Shown one piece after another: positions 1 through 10,200 of a stretch of DNA of 64,000 nucleotides. The stretch is taken from positions 1 to 64,000 of the forward strand of contig JBJMGI010000092.1 of assembly GCA_045807945.1 (NCBI GenBank), in the 5' to 3' direction. The notes beneath the pieces were generated by a model. The model was not told the origin of the DNA and did not search any database. It saw only the letters and a list, made by a program, of their open reading frames with translations. Numbering within the stretch: position 1 is the first letter of the stretch; each line of letters opens with the position of its first letter. The DNA is from CAVQGF01 sp045807945 (lineage in GTDB: Bacteria > Acidobacteriota > Terriglobia > Terriglobales > Acidobacteriaceae). The position numbers were made by a program, and so were the translations under genes.

Positions 1-227
1 ACGAGGTCGATCTCAACCGCAACCACATCAGTTGGATGTCACCTCTGGGGCGCGCGTTGATGAAGTCGGCAGCGGGCGACAGCGTAGTTCTCCATGCGCC
101 GGGCGGTACAGAATGCCTGGAGGTGCTAGAAGTGTGTTACGAGCGCATTTCTGTGGAACCGTTCCGTGAACCACCTGGGTCCGAAGCTTCGGCGAAGGGA
201 CTCGCTCGCCGACGCAAATCCACCTGA
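1..227 (+). CDS. GreA/GreB-family transcription elongation factor, 3' end only
   Basis: Only the last 74 codons are present; the reading frame is open at the window edge (first full codon at base 3), so the start lies upstream. The visible part matches the C-terminal FKBP-like domain of Gre factors: a 'HISWMSPLGRAL' segment, then 'GDSVVLHAPGG' and 'LEVLEVCYE'. This domain binds RNA polymerase near the secondary channel. Gre factors stimulate cleavage of backtracked RNA. A 25-residue basic tail follows the domain. The N-terminal coiled coil that carries the catalytic acidic residues is not visible, so GreA, GreB and Rnk-like variants cannot be separated. Confidence 0.8.
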   Translation, partial: EVDLNRNHISWMSPLGRALMKSAAGDSVVLHAPGGTECLEVLEVCYERISVEPFREPPGSEASAKGLARRRKST

Positions 228-461
228 GGAACAAGAAACGGAACCGGCACAAATGGTCTGTAGCGCAAGCCGCGGCACAAGCAGCATGTAGTGTTGGCAG
301 ATTCTGGTAACGTCCTGGTAACAAAGAACCGAAAAAACGCGCACTAAGACATCCTAACGTATCCAAAGAAGTCTTCTTCCTAGATGCTTGATGCGCAGCC
401 ACTTATCTCAACAAAAGCAAAAGCATCTCAATGGCGCAAAATCGGCCCTTAAGCCCTTTCA
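228..461. repeat. Gene-free stretch with a diverged flank of the tRNA-Glu direct repeat
   Basis: No convincing gene is seen here. From about 301 to 461 the sequence aligns with 10318-10477 at an almost constant offset of 10,016 bases. Both contain a GGTAAC-type hexamer pair (306-311 and 317-322 here) followed by a well conserved run to about base 344. The homology then weakens until the perfect 38-bp core at 462. This suggests two old copies of the same integration-site flank. The repeated GGTAAC hexamers could be integrase arm-type sites; that is inference. Confidence 0.5.
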
Positions 462-499
462 TGGCGATAACACGGGTTCAAATCCCGTCGGGGACGCCA
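462..499 (+). repeat. tRNA-Glu 3'-end direct repeat, copy 1 (att-like core)
   Basis: This 38-base segment is identical to 10478-10515. It reads as the 3' half of a bacterial tRNA-Glu: the 3' strand of the anticodon stem, variable loop, T arm (ACGGG, TTCAAAT, CCCGT), seven-base acceptor strand CGGGGAC, discriminator G and encoded CCA. In this copy the bases just before it still read CTTTCAT, a tRNA-Glu anticodon loop with TTC. No D arm or 5' acceptor strand is found upstream, so it is a fragment, as left by site-specific integration into a tRNA gene. It overlaps the 3' end of the minus-strand giant protease gene. Confidence 0.85.
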
Positions 500-3400
500 A
501 GATTAACTCGGGGCATAACGTTGACGGAGAAGTGCTGTGTCCGCCCGATGACCCCAGAGATTCCTCGTAATGTGAGGAAATAAGTGCCAGGCGCAACAGC
601 GTTGCCCACAGTGATACGAACATTTGTATTACTTCCGAGAGCAGTCGGGGTCAGATTGATGGAGGCAGTGTTGGAAGGCCCAAAGGCGCAGGTTATTCCG
701 GGTGGCTGGGGATTCACGCACGACAATGTTACTGATGTGACGAAACCGTTAAGTGCAGTCAGGGTACCGGTGTAGTTAAGCGTTCCGCCGGTGTTACCGA
801 TGGATTGCGAGCTCGGCGCTACTTCAAGCGCAAAGTCCTTGATCTCGACAGTGAACTGCGCGGTGTGCGATCCGGCTCCGGTCGTCCCTGTTACCTGCAC
901 ACTGTACGAGCCTGCTGGCGTGCTTGCCGCGCTCGAGGTGATGGTGGCGAACACGTTGGTCCCGGTGGAAGTGGCCGCCGGATTCACGTTTGAGAGTGTG
1001 CAACCCATTCCGGCGGGCTCGCCCACAATGGCGCAGGTGAGCGGGATATTGCCGGTGAAACCGTTCAAACCTTTTATCAAGATTGTGTCATTGATGCTGG
1101 TGCCGACATTCGTCATCACCTTCGCACTACTGGCGGTGACCGAGAAATCTTTGACTCTCATGGTTACATTGGTCGAGCGGGTCACGCCGATGGCCGAACT
1201 GTTCCCGGAGATCGCGACAATCGAGTTCGCCGCGGGGGTGGTGCCGAATGAGGTCTGTAGTGTGACAAGCGACTGGTTCAGCGGCGTCACGCCGGGAATA
1301 ACGATCATCGGGTTCGGCGTGCAGGTCACGCCCGCTGGCAAGGCACCGCAGCTGACCGCGATATCCTGCGTCATCCCACCAAGCGGGGCAAAAGTAACAA
1401 GGTAGGCCCCGGAGGTTCCCGCAGCAATGCTCTGCGTAGTCGGCACGATCGATTGGGTAAAGTTCGGGCCGAAATCAGACACGTCGAGCCCTTGCAAGCG
1501 GATCAGCGTTCCGGCGGCTGCCTTTACCTGCAGATGGTATGTGTTGCGCAACACCGTGCCCGTCGAGGTGACTGTTAGCGTGGAGTGCAGCCCGCCAACA
1601 GTCGGGATGCCCGATGGCGGCGAGAAAGCGCAAGTGATGCCTGCTGGCTGGCCGGTGCAGGTGAGCGCGGTAGAGGAGTTGTAGGAGTTCAGCGCAGTGA
1701 GCGTAACCGGAACGGTGACGCTGCTCGATTGCCCAGGTGGCGGCTGCGGGATTGTGATCACGCTTGTCCCTGTAAGCAACTTGAAGTCCTTGATGTTGAC
1801 GGTGAACTGCGCCATCTTGGAGCCACTGGCGGTAGTGCCCGTGACCTGGACGGTGTAGCTGCCAGGGGGTGTCGAGGCCGCGGTCGAAGTAATGGTAGCG
1901 GTGACGCTAGTGCCAGTGGCGGTAGCTGCCGGATTCGAGGCTGAAAGATTGCAGGCCGTCCCGGTAGGCGCACTCACGATCAGGCAAGCGAGCGCGACAT
2001 TGCCGGTGAATCCGTTGACGCCCTTCACCACGATCGTGTCGGTGATGTTCGAGCCGACGTTGGTCGATATCGCGGCCGTGTTGGCGCTGACGGTGAAGTT
2101 CTTCACCGAAAGCGTGACGTTCGTCGAGCGCGTGATGCCGAGGCTGTTGCCCATTATCGCGACGGTCGCATTGGCGCCGGGGGTCGTTGCGAACGTGGTT
2201 GCAACCGTGACAATCGACTGGTTCCCCGGCGTCGTACCTGGGGTGACGCTTGGCGGATCGGGCGTGCAAGTCACACCCGCCGGCAGGGCTCCGCAGCCCA
2301 CGTTGATAGGCTGGTTCATCCCGCCTAGAGGCGTGTATTTCACCGTATATGTAGCTGAAGATCCAGAGACAACATTCATGGAGGCAGGAGTAACGGTCTG
2401 AGTGAAATCCTCCACGATTAAGCTGACAGGTAAGGTGTGGGATTTCCCTCCGCCGGTGGCCGTAACGGAAATGTTTTTCACTCCTACGGGAATTGAGGTT
2501 GCGCTGCTGACCGCAAGATCGACCGTAACCGGGGTCGAACCGACATTAACTGTGGAGGAAGGTGCGAAATTGCAACCGGTGATGCCGGTCGGAAGCGGAG
2601 CGGCGCAACTAAGCGCGACCGCGGCCGAAAAATGGTTACCCGCGGTCAGTGTCACTGAAAAATGAGCGGTCTTGCCAGTCGTGATGATTTGCTGACCGGA
2701 TTCACTGGAAAGAGAGAAATCATTACCGGCGAATGCGGCGGATACATGCTTATCGCTGCCATCCATATCTACGCTGCACAGTGGGGACGTCCCGTACGAC
2801 GAACAGTCTCCACCCCACCCAGTAAACGATTGCGGCCCCCCTGCATCATTGCCGGGAACGGCCTGAAGCGAAAGCTGATGCACGCTGGTGTCGAAATAAG
2901 CTGAACAACTTGCCGCAGCGCAACTCAAGCCCGCCGGGGTCGAGGTAATAGTCCCGGCGCCACCTCCAACACCCGTCTGCGAGACCGTGATCTTATTCAG
3001 GTCTCCCACCACGAACGGAGCATCGGACCAATCTTCGAAGTACGGCTGATACACGCTTTGCAGGTGGACCTTGAAACCGTCGCCAGAGACGCCGACATCA
3101 GGCATCACGAACGTGTATTGCCCGGTGCCGTTCGAACCCATGCCAACGAAACCGCCCAAGCTCGCTACCTGGGTACCATTGTGTTCCAAATAGATCCATA
3201 GACAACAACCGGGATCTCCCGTGAAGGTCCAAGTAATGGTTTGAATGTGTCCTGGCCTCCACAACTCGCCGCCATTAGGTGAAGTGAGGGTTATATTGTC
3301 GTTGGTGATATTGAATTGTTCGCTTGTGTCGGTCCACGCGCTGTTCGTGGTGCTTGTAACCTTCAAGTGATAGCCAAGTGCGAGAACAGAGTCCTGCGGA

Positions 3401-6400
3401 AGGGTCCAATTGAACGTCCCAACTCCATTCGCCCCAATGCTGGTAGAGGAAGACAATGTCCGCTGGAAGACTCCATTGTTATATAGATCGATCTTCACCG
3501 CGGAACCTACGGAACCTGAATAGATCCAGCGCAGAGTGTGTGTAGTCCCAGGACGCCAGAAGGCTCCACTCTTGGGATCGGTGATTTTGATCCCTGTCTT
3601 GTTCACCCGGAAGTTGTGATTACTTTCGTCTTCGGTGTAACCATCACCGCTGTAGACGGAGATTTTGTAATCCTCGGCAAGGGGGAGGTCTGTGGGAACG
3701 GTCCAAACATACGACCCTGATCCATTGGAGCCCAGAGGAACGCTCCAAGTGATCGTCCGGTACGTGAAGCCTTCCTTCCAAAGGGCAATATTCACCGGTC
3801 CCGGGTTCCCGGTGTATGTCCATCGGATGGTCTGCGACGTTCCCCCATTGAAAACCTCGCCTCCATTTGGAGAAGTAATCGTGAGAGTGTTCGGATTAAT
3901 GATGGTGAATGCAAAGCCGGGCGAATCACCGCCTCCCGGCCACGGGTTCCTGACGCTGATGAAGCGAGCCGCGGGGACGGTCAGGAAGTTCGCTGGGATA
4001 ATGGCTTGTAACGTATGGGCATCGACATAGGTCGTGGTGAGCGAGGCCCAATAGAACAGCACTTCCGACCCTGGAACGAAGTCATTGCCGGTCACTGTGA
4101 TGGGCAGGTCCGCGCTGTTCACGGGGACCGACGAAGGCGAGACTGAAGTGATGGTAGCAACCGGGTTCACGGTATCTATTGTGAGGATGCTATGGCCACT
4201 AACCACCCCGTCGTCCACCACGACATTGAATTGATAACGCCCCAGAGGCAGTGGATCTGCAAAAACGACGAGCAGGCTTGTGGAAGCAGTTCCATTAGCG
4301 GGCACGTCCACGGTGGGCTGATTGAAAGTGCAGGAAGCCCCGTGTGGGAGGCCTTCACACCGGAAACTGGCGCGGGTCGCGTAGCCATTGCCTGAGTATG
4401 CAGTGACTACGATCTGTTTTGTACCTTGATTGGGCTTGTCTTTCACAATGGTGGTGTAAGTATCTGACAACCCGACCCACAGCGCCGCGCCGCGTCCTGG
4501 CTGCGCTTTGGTCACGTAGGCAGTTACGCTCTCGGAGCCCAGGTGCGCTGTCACGTCGATGGCGCGCTTCGGGTCGAAGAGGCCGGGATCTATCTGGATG
4601 CTGAATTCCTGAGTGATTGAACCGCCCGTAACGTTCACCGACGGGGGTAACGTAACACCCGCGGCGGTCGTTGAGAGCGATACCGTCGCCCCGCCCTGGC
4701 TGGGCAGACTCAATTCCACCCGGCCTATCCCCTGGTTGCTGGTCACCGGATCGGTGATGAATGAGAGTGCGAGATTCCTGCCCGCCACAGCCATATCTAC
4801 ATTAAACGTCGAGCTGAAAACGTCACTCTCGACGAGATCCGATTTTCCGTCGTTATCCATGTCCGCCGTAATGGTCGGAGGCGATTGGTGGAAGTCGAGC
4901 ATGCCATAGGTGGGAATAAACGAACCGTCTCCCTTGCCTAACATGATTTGCGCGTAGATTCCTGGATGTGCCCAGTAGCCGCCTTGAAAGGCAGCGATAT
5001 CGAGGTTTCCATCACCGTTGAAATCGCCCAGCCAGGCCGCATTCTTTTGCTGGTTCCCAAATCCGCCGCTGGCGGGGATGATGGCCACACCGTCGTAGGG
5101 GCTGTAAGTAGAAGTCAGACTGAAACTGCCATCGCTGTGTCCCAGGTAGACCCGGAACTTCGACTTGCCATAATCAGGGTAAGAGGCTATCGATGACACC
5201 GCCTCGATCAGGTCCGGGTAGCCATCATGGTTCAGGTCCGCAACCTGGAATTGTTCGATATTCTCCACTGCAATAACGGGTGGCCTGAAGCTACCGTCGC
5301 CGTTTCCAAGAAACTCGTAGACCGCGTGTCCGCTGAACGGAACAACGTTCAGATAAGTCCAGACCAGCACGTCCAGTTTGCCATCTCCATTCACGTCATC
5401 TACGTAGACAGACTCCGGCCAATGACCTCCGGCGGGGTTGAAGTATTGGGCCGTGCCATTCGAGAATCCCCCGCTCCCGTCGCCCATGTAGGAGGTAAGC
5501 GCGATGCCTTGCGATGGAGTAAGTCCGCAGCTGACAACGTCCAGCTTTCCGTCGCCGTTAAGGTCTCCAACCGCCATGAGCCCCATCGCATTAGCAGGAT
5601 GGGTCACGACTGGTTTCCCGAAATGTCCGCCGCCGGTATTCGGGGCAAAGACGAAATAGGAATGCGGGTAAATGATCCCGTTGCCGGTACCGGTCTCGAA
5701 TTGCACCCCAATGGCGAGGAAGTCGGGACGTCCGGTGTTGCGCATGTCGGCAAATGTATAGTCGCCGTACGCTTCCAAGCCGTCGATCACCGGAGAGCGC
5801 ACCACGTCTGAGAACTTGCCATTGCCCTGATTTAACGCCACAGTGGCCTGATATGGGCCAACGGGCTTATCGGCGTATTCCAAGAAGACAAGGTCGCGAA
5901 GGCCGTCCCCATCAACATCGATTGGATCGACGCGTCCGAAGATTGAGGCATTGATAAATCCGGACCTATGCCCGCTGGCAAGATAGCCGTTGTAGCCGCC
6001 CTGAGGGTTGCCGTAGTCCACCGGACCCTTGCTGAGAAAGACGGTGGAGGTATCGGTGTCTTCGTTAGCTGTGACAAAATCAGGTACGCCATCGCCATTG
6101 AAATCGGCGGTCGCAACGCTCCAACTGGATTGACCACCTGGAAAGACACGCGGAGGACCGAAGTCTCCGGTTCCATCGCCTAATTGCACCGTCAGCAGGT
6201 CGCCCGCTACTTCGCCATACCAGCGGGCATCGTCCACGAATACTCCGGAAGTGATCAGATCAAGTTTTCCGTCAGCGTTAACATCTTTCAATAGGGTGCC
6301 GACAGGAATGTCCCCGGTTTGGACGATGTTCGCGTTCTGGTAAGGCTCAAAGGTGCTGTCGCAATGACCTTTGTAGATCTCGGTTACAGAAAAATCATTC

Positions 6401-9400
6401 ACCACGGCGTCGAGGCAGCCGTCATTGTCCACATCAGCGAGTTCCGCGCTGTTTGGAGAGAAATCCTTGAGGACGTACGTCGCAGGCTTAAAAGTCCCGT
6501 CTCCTTGATTCAAATAAATGACTGCACCAGAGACGTAGTAGACAGGAGTGATATCCGTGACAAGGAGGTCGGGCCTTCCGTCGCCATTCACGTCGCCTAC
6601 CGACAGCCAATAGGCGGTCGGATATGCCACATTGAAAGGCGTGGGCTGGAAGATGGGATTTCCGAAAGTGCCATCGCCGCGACCGGGGAGCAGAACGATC
6701 GGTCCGGTCTCTTTAAACCCAGCCAGGCCTACTGCGATATCCAGGGTCCCATCGGCATTGAAGTCGGCGGTCACCAGATGAAGCGGTGCGGCTGGGACGT
6801 AATAGCTACGCTCCGGCTGGAACGTGCCGTTTCCATTCCCCAATAACACGCCCACAGTCCCGCTATCAGCTTCGGCGACGATCAGGTCTAAAATTCCGAT
6901 CTTCCGCGTATCGACTGCCAATAACCAGATCGGCGACTGTCCCGTCAGCGGTTCAATTCTTGGCGTGCCAAAATTCCCGTGGCTGTCGCCGAAATAGATC
7001 CACACGGAATTTGCGCCGCCATTACTGACCGCATAGTCCATCGCGCCGTCCCCGTTGAAGTCGCCGGTTACGGCTGAGGTTGGAAGATAATCCTGCTGCG
7101 CGAGGACACGTTGTTGAAACGTGGCCAGCGGAGGCGTCGCTGCTGCGGAGGAGACCGAAGCCACACCCGGATTCGCGCCATTCACCGCAAGCTTTGCCGC
7201 TGAAGAGTATTTCGGCCGCGAGAACCGCTTCGTGTATTCCGGACCAAACCGGTCCACGACGCCCCACCCCAAGAACCGCCGAGCGTGCCCCCGCTCGGGC
7301 AGTTTCTTATCGTCAGCGGCACTTAACGTACCGGGTCCCTTGCTCTGCGCAACCAACTGCGGAGAAGTCGTCCCACCCGCAGGAGCGGTGATCGTGAATG
7401 TCAATGCGTTGGAAGTCTGCTGAGGATATTGGCTGATCACCGTGATGCTTGCCGTGCCAGGAGTTGCAATCAGGTTGGCAGGTACCTCCGCCAGAATCTG
7501 GTTGCCGAAAACCCATGATTCCAGATACGTGTTGTTCCAACGAACGTATGTAGTCGCACCGAACCCGGTGCCCGTGATCGTTAACTCGAAACTGAAGCCG
7601 CCCGCGGCGATGCTGGATGGGGAAAGCGACGTAATACTCACACCTGGCGGCCCTACCGGGTAATCGACGACAAAGTTGACCTGGTTTGATTCGCCGCCGC
7701 CCGGGCCGGGGTTGACGACTTTCACCGGTATCCAGAAGTCGCCTGGCACCCACCATGGAATGTGGACATGAGCATTGATTTGAGTCGGACTCACGTAAGT
7801 GCTCAGGATTTGCGACCCCAGGAAGCTCAGTTGGGAGCCCGGAATAAAGTTCGTTCCGATCACCGTCATGTCGAAGTCTGGCGAGCCCTGAGGCAAATGT
7901 GTCGGCGTGATGGAGGTGATGGTAGGAATCGGGTTTGGCGGCGCGGTCGTACTCCATAGGATGGAGCTTTGGATGTTGACAAACTGACCACCTTGAAAGC
8001 CCGTTCCGAAATACGTTCCGGCATTCTGGCCTATCTGGATGCCCATGGTGGCGTTGCTGCCATAGTCATGGTCGGCGCAGCCCCCGCCAAAGATGACGTC
8101 GGGATAATTGACTCGGATGTTGCTGCTGTTCTCTTGAAAGACGATCTGGAAATTCACTGTGGAGGCGGGTTCAGTGCGGCAATCGAATGCCCGCACATCA
8201 CGCCATTCAACGATCAACCGTCGCGAGGGAGCGCTCCCCACCACCCCCCAATAGACATTTTGCGCGCCGCCCTTGACGGGAAAAAGGTCGTCCCAGAAGG
8301 GTGCCACAACCGTCACCACGTCCAGATGCTCATTTAGATACTGTGGCAGAGGGATGTTGGAATTTGAATATTCGACGAAGGGGTTGGTAAGGCTCAGCGT
8401 CCCGTTGCTGCTGACGTACAGCTTGGAAAAACTGCCATCGCCAAAGTGGATCGGAAACGGGGTATCCAACCCCGCTACCGAATCGTCATCAAGGTCGAGG
8501 TTAGTTCCAGCGAAATCCACATGTTCATACGGGGCGGGTGCGTACCAATACTTGTTTAGAACGGAGACTTGAACGGAATCTCCATCGGGGAATTGGAGCG
8601 TGTAGGTGCCCACTGCAGGCGGCACCCATGCGGCCGAAAACACACCGTCGCCGGCAGCGGCGTCCGAGCCGTTCCCGTCATCTGCCAGTACGACATGCTC
8701 GCCAGTTTCGGCAACAATGACGTCGCCGACGGCATTGGGAAGCGCACAATCAGTACTCAAGTACTTGATCGGGATGGCCGTTCCAACGGCGCCTGTGATT
8801 GCCGGCAGGATCGGCTTCAGTCGGCCGCGGACAGTCGATCCCGTGCAGGTCAGAGATCCATAAGCATCAAGACGCCGGCTGCTTCTTGTATTCGACAAGC
8901 TATCCAACGGTTTTCCGCCGCTCAAAATCAGATTCTTTATCTGCCACCACGTTCGGCTGGGATCTTGAGCTTTCAAAAGGGCGGCAACCCCGGTGACGTG
9001 CGGGGCCGCCATGGAGGTGCCGCTATAGATGGAGTAAGTGTTAGCTGGTGTCGTGCTAACGATTTCTTCACCGGGTGCGGAAACGTGGACCGTGTGCAGG
9101 CCGAAGTTGGAGAACGAGACTATTTCGTCGAACCGGTTGGTCGCGGCTACCGTGATTACATTTGGAAAATCCAAGTTCGCCGGGAATGTGGGGATAAGAT
9201 CATTGTCTGAAAAGTCATTGCCGGCGGCGGCCACGAATAAAATGCCGTCGTCCATTTGCGCCTTCACTGCGTCTGCTAGAGCCTGCGAAAAAAGATTGCC
9301 GCCCCAGCTGTTGTTCGTGGCGACAATGTTCACCCCTGATTCCTTCAATTTCTTAACGTAATCCAGGCAGGCCACCGCACCTGCGATATCTCCGTAACCC

Positions 9401-10200
9401 TGGGAACCGATGAACTTGCAACTCACAATCTTGACGGCCCAATTGATCCCGGCAACTCCGACCCCATTGTTCCCGGTCGCGCCGATCGTCCCTGACACAT
9501 GGGTACCATGCGCTTCGTCGTCAAATGGGTCGGAGTCGTGATTGAACGTGTCGATCCCGTGACAATCATCTATATAACCGTCACCATCGTCATCGACGCC
9601 ATTCGAGTCACAATCACCTGGGTTGCTCCAGATGTTCTGCACAAGATCGGGGTGGGTGTAGTCGACGCCAGTGTCAATGACTGCGACTACCACGCTGGAA
9701 TCACCTTGGGTAATAGACCAGGCTTGAGTTGCACGGATGTCAGCGCCAGGTGTCCCGCTCTTTTGTCCGATGTTTTTCAAATCCCACTGCACGGGGAAGA
9801 GGGGGTCGTCAGCGACCGATAAGTGCGAAACGACGTAGTTGGGTTCCGCGTATTCGACTGTGGGCTCGCTGCGATAAATTCGCGAGAGAGTCTGGACGTT
9901 GGAGCCGGCCGGCAACTGAACCAGATCCAAGTTGTGCACACCTTTGAAATGCCGAAGGACCTTTCCCTGGACCTTCTGGTGGATACTCCTGTGCTCAGTT
10001 TCATTACTATCGCGAAACTTTACGAGCAACTGGCCTGGTACAAACTTGGAACCAGTGGCAAGTGAGTAGCCGGAGCCGCTCTTCAGTCGCAGTTTTCCTT
10101 GAGCGGCTGCCGCTACGGAGAAGAGTGTAACCAGTGCCAAGAGAGTCAGAGCTCTCCTTAGGACTGAACGTGGAGAAGTCCTTAGCAGGGTAAGTCTCAC
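478..10200 (-). CDS. Giant secreted subtilisin-like protease with FG-GAP, IPT and Ig-like repeats (3,240 aa)
   Basis: Predicted exported S8 serine protease fused to a very long adhesin-like tail. Order: signal peptide 1-34; I9-type propeptide about 50-125; catalytic domain about 150-430 with Asp176 (AVIDTGVD), His231 (HGTHVSG), oxyanion Asn328 and Ser396 (GTSMAAPH), plus an acidic calcium-type insert near 196-213; a beta-sandwich region to about 750; two IPT/TIG domains about 757-940; some 14 FG-GAP/VCBS repeats about 1045-1790 with calcium loops such as DFNGDG and DVNGDG; another IPT about 2010; three 'SPNGGE' modules about 2105-2400; and Ig-like domains to the C-terminus. The last 600 residues are two tandem three-domain blocks. 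The start is GTG and lacks a nearby Shine-Dalgarno sequence. The stop codon and last seven codons fall in the tRNA-Glu repeat. Likely role: extracellular protein degradation or adhesion. Substrate unknown. Confidence 0.9.
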   Translation of the reverse strand: MRLTLLRTSPRSVLRRALTLLALVTLFSVAAAAQGKLRLKSGSGYSLATGSKFVPGQLLVKFRDSNETEHRSIHQKVQGKVLRHFKGVHNLDLVQLPAGSNVQTLSRIYRSEPTVEYAEPNYVVSHLSVADDPLFPVQWDLKNIGQKSGTPGADIRATQAWSITQGDSSVVVAVIDTGVDYTHPDLVQNIWSNPGDCDSNGVDDDGDGYIDDCHGIDTFNHDSDPFDDEAHGTHVSGTIGATGNNGVGVAGINWAVKIVSCKFIGSQGYGDIAGAVACLDYVKKLKESGVNIVATNNSWGGNLFSQALADAVKAQMDDGILFVAAAGNDFSDNDLIPTFPANLDFPNVITVAATNRFDEIVSFSNFGLHTVHVSAPGEEIVSTTPANTYSIYSGTSMAAPHVTGVAALLKAQDPSRTWWQIKNLILSGGKPLDSLSNTRSSRRLDAYGSLTCTGSTVRGRLKPILPAITGAVGTAIPIKYLSTDCALPNAVGDVIVAETGEHVVLADDGNGSDAAAGDGVFSAAWVPPAVGTYTLQFPDGDSVQVSVLNKYWYAPAPYEHVDFAGTNLDLDDDSVAGLDTPFPIHFGDGSFSKLYVSSNGTLSLTNPFVEYSNSNIPLPQYLNEHLDVVTVVAPFWDDLFPVKGGAQNVYWGVVGSAPSRRLIVEWRDVRAFDCRTEPASTVNFQIVFQENSSNIRVNYPDVIFGGGCADHDYGSNATMGIQIGQNAGTYFGTGFQGGQFVNIQSSILWSTTAPPNPIPTITSITPTHLPQGSPDFDMTVIGTNFIPGSQLSFLGSQILSTYVSPTQINAHVHIPWWVPGDFWIPVKVVNPGPGGGESNQVNFVVDYPVGPPGVSITSLSPSSIAAGGFSFELTITGTGFGATTYVRWNNTYLESWVFGNQILAEVPANLIATPGTASITVISQYPQQTSNALTFTITAPAGGTTSPQLVAQSKGPGTLSAADDKKLPERGHARRFLGWGVVDRFGPEYTKRFSRPKYSSAAKLAVNGANPGVASVSSAAATPPLATFQQRVLAQQDYLPTSAVTGDFNGDGAMDYAVSNGGANSVWIYFGDSHGNFGTPRIEPLTGQSPIWLLAVDTRKIGILDLIVAEADSGTVGVLLGNGNGTFQPERSYYVPAAPLHLVTADFNADGTLDIAVGLAGFKETGPIVLLPGRGDGTFGNPIFQPTPFNVAYPTAYWLSVGDVNGDGRPDLLVTDITPVYYVSGAVIYLNQGDGTFKPATYVLKDFSPNSAELADVDNDGCLDAVVNDFSVTEIYKGHCDSTFEPYQNANIVQTGDIPVGTLLKDVNADGKLDLITSGVFVDDARWYGEVAGDLLTVQLGDGTGDFGPPRVFPGGQSSWSVATADFNGDGVPDFVTANEDTDTSTVFLSKGPVDYGNPQGGYNGYLASGHRSGFINASIFGRVDPIDVDGDGLRDLVFLEYADKPVGPYQATVALNQGNGKFSDVVRSPVIDGLEAYGDYTFADMRNTGRPDFLAIGVQFETGTGNGIIYPHSYFVFAPNTGGGHFGKPVVTHPANAMGLMAVGDLNGDGKLDVVSCGLTPSQGIALTSYMGDGSGGFSNGTAQYFNPAGGHWPESVYVDDVNGDGKLDVLVWTYLNVVPFSGHAVYEFLGNGDGSFRPPVIAVENIEQFQVADLNHDGYPDLIEAVSSIASYPDYGKSKFRVYLGHSDGSFSLTSTYSPYDGVAIIPASGGFGNQQKNAAWLGDFNGDGNLDIAAFQGGYWAHPGIYAQIMLGKGDGSFIPTYGMLDFHQSPPTITADMDNDGKSDLVESDVFSSTFNVDMAVAGRNLALSFITDPVTSNQGIGRVELSLPSQGGATVSLSTTAAGVTLPPSVNVTGGSITQEFSIQIDPGLFDPKRAIDVTAHLGSESVTAYVTKAQPGRGAALWVGLSDTYTTIVKDKPNQGTKQIVVTAYSGNGYATRASFRCEGLPHGASCTFNQPTVDVPANGTASTSLLVVFADPLPLGRYQFNVVVDDGVVSGHSILTIDTVNPVATITSVSPSSVPVNSADLPITVTGNDFVPGSEVLFYWASLTTTYVDAHTLQAIIPANFLTVPAARFISVRNPWPGGGDSPGFAFTIINPNTLTITSPNGGEVFNGGTSQTIRWTYTGNPGPVNIALWKEGFTYRTITWSVPLGSNGSGSYVWTVPTDLPLAEDYKISVYSGDGYTEDESNHNFRVNKTGIKITDPKSGAFWRPGTTHTLRWIYSGSVGSAVKIDLYNNGVFQRTLSSSTSIGANGVGTFNWTLPQDSVLALGYHLKVTSTTNSAWTDTSEQFNITNDNITLTSPNGGELWRPGHIQTITWTFTGDPGCCLWIYLEHNGTQVASLGGFVGMGSNGTGQYTFVMPDVGVSGDGFKVHLQSVYQPYFEDWSDAPFVVGDLNKITVSQTGVGGGAGTITSTPAGLSCAAASCSAYFDTSVHQLSLQAVPGNDAGGPQSFTGWGGDCSSYGTSPLCSVDMDGSDKHVSAAFAGNDFSLSSESGQQIITTGKTAHFSVTLTAGNHFSAAVALSCAAPLPTGITGCNFAPSSTVNVGSTPVTVDLAVSSATSIPVGVKNISVTATGGGKSHTLPVSLIVEDFTQTVTPASMNVVSGSSATYTVKYTPLGGMNQPINVGCGALPAGVTCTPDPPSVTPGTTPGNQSIVTVATTFATTPGANATVAIMGNSLGITRSTNVTLSVKNFTVSANTAAISTNVGSNITDTIVVKGVNGFTGNVALACLIVSAPTGTACNLSASNPAATATGTSVTATITSTAASTPPGSYTVQVTGTTASGSKMAQFTVNIKDFKLLTGTSVITIPQPPPGQSSSVTVPVTLTALNSYNSSTALTCTGQPAGITCAFSPPSGIPTVGGLHSTLTVTSTGTVLRNTYHLQVKAAAGTLIRLQGLDVSDFGPNFTQSIVPTTQSIAAGTSGAYLVTFAPLGGMTQDIAVSCGALPAGVTCTPNPMIVIPGVTPLNQSLVTLQTSFGTTPAANSIVAISGNSSAIGVTRSTNVTMRVKDFSVTASSAKVMTNVGTSINDTILIKGLNGFTGNIPLTCAIVGEPAGMGCTLSNVNPAATSTGTNVFATITSSAASTPAGSYSVQVTGTTGAGSHTAQFTVEIKDFALEVAPSSQSIGNTGGTLNYTGTLTALNGFVTSVTLSCVNPQPPGITCAFGPSNTASINLTPTALGSNTNVRITVGNAVAPGTYFLTLRGISGVIGRTQHFSVNVMPRVNLGVPDGI
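500..2408 (-). repeat. Two tandem ~314-codon Ig-like blocks at the 3' end of the giant gene
   Basis: Within the giant protease gene, two consecutive units of about 943 bp encode the same three-domain order. One unit covers roughly 1462-2408 and the other roughly 500-1461. Matching landmarks are 'FTQTV/FTQSI', 'PLGGM', 'CGALPAGVTCTP', 'GVTRSTNVT', 'GFTGN', 'NPAAT' and 'GSYTVQVTGTT'. The protein copies have drifted clearly, so the duplication is not recent. The second unit ends almost exactly where the tRNA-derived core begins. Confidence 0.75.

Noticed and set aside
462..499. A complete tRNA-Glu gene
   Set aside because: No 5' acceptor strand (expected GTCCCCG) or D arm lies within 150 bases upstream of either copy; only the 3' half is present.
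791..1405. 204-codon plus-strand open frame
   Set aside because: Lies entirely within the giant minus-strand protease gene, has no ribosome site and no recognisable domain; it is a mirror frame of the repetitive Ig coding sequence.
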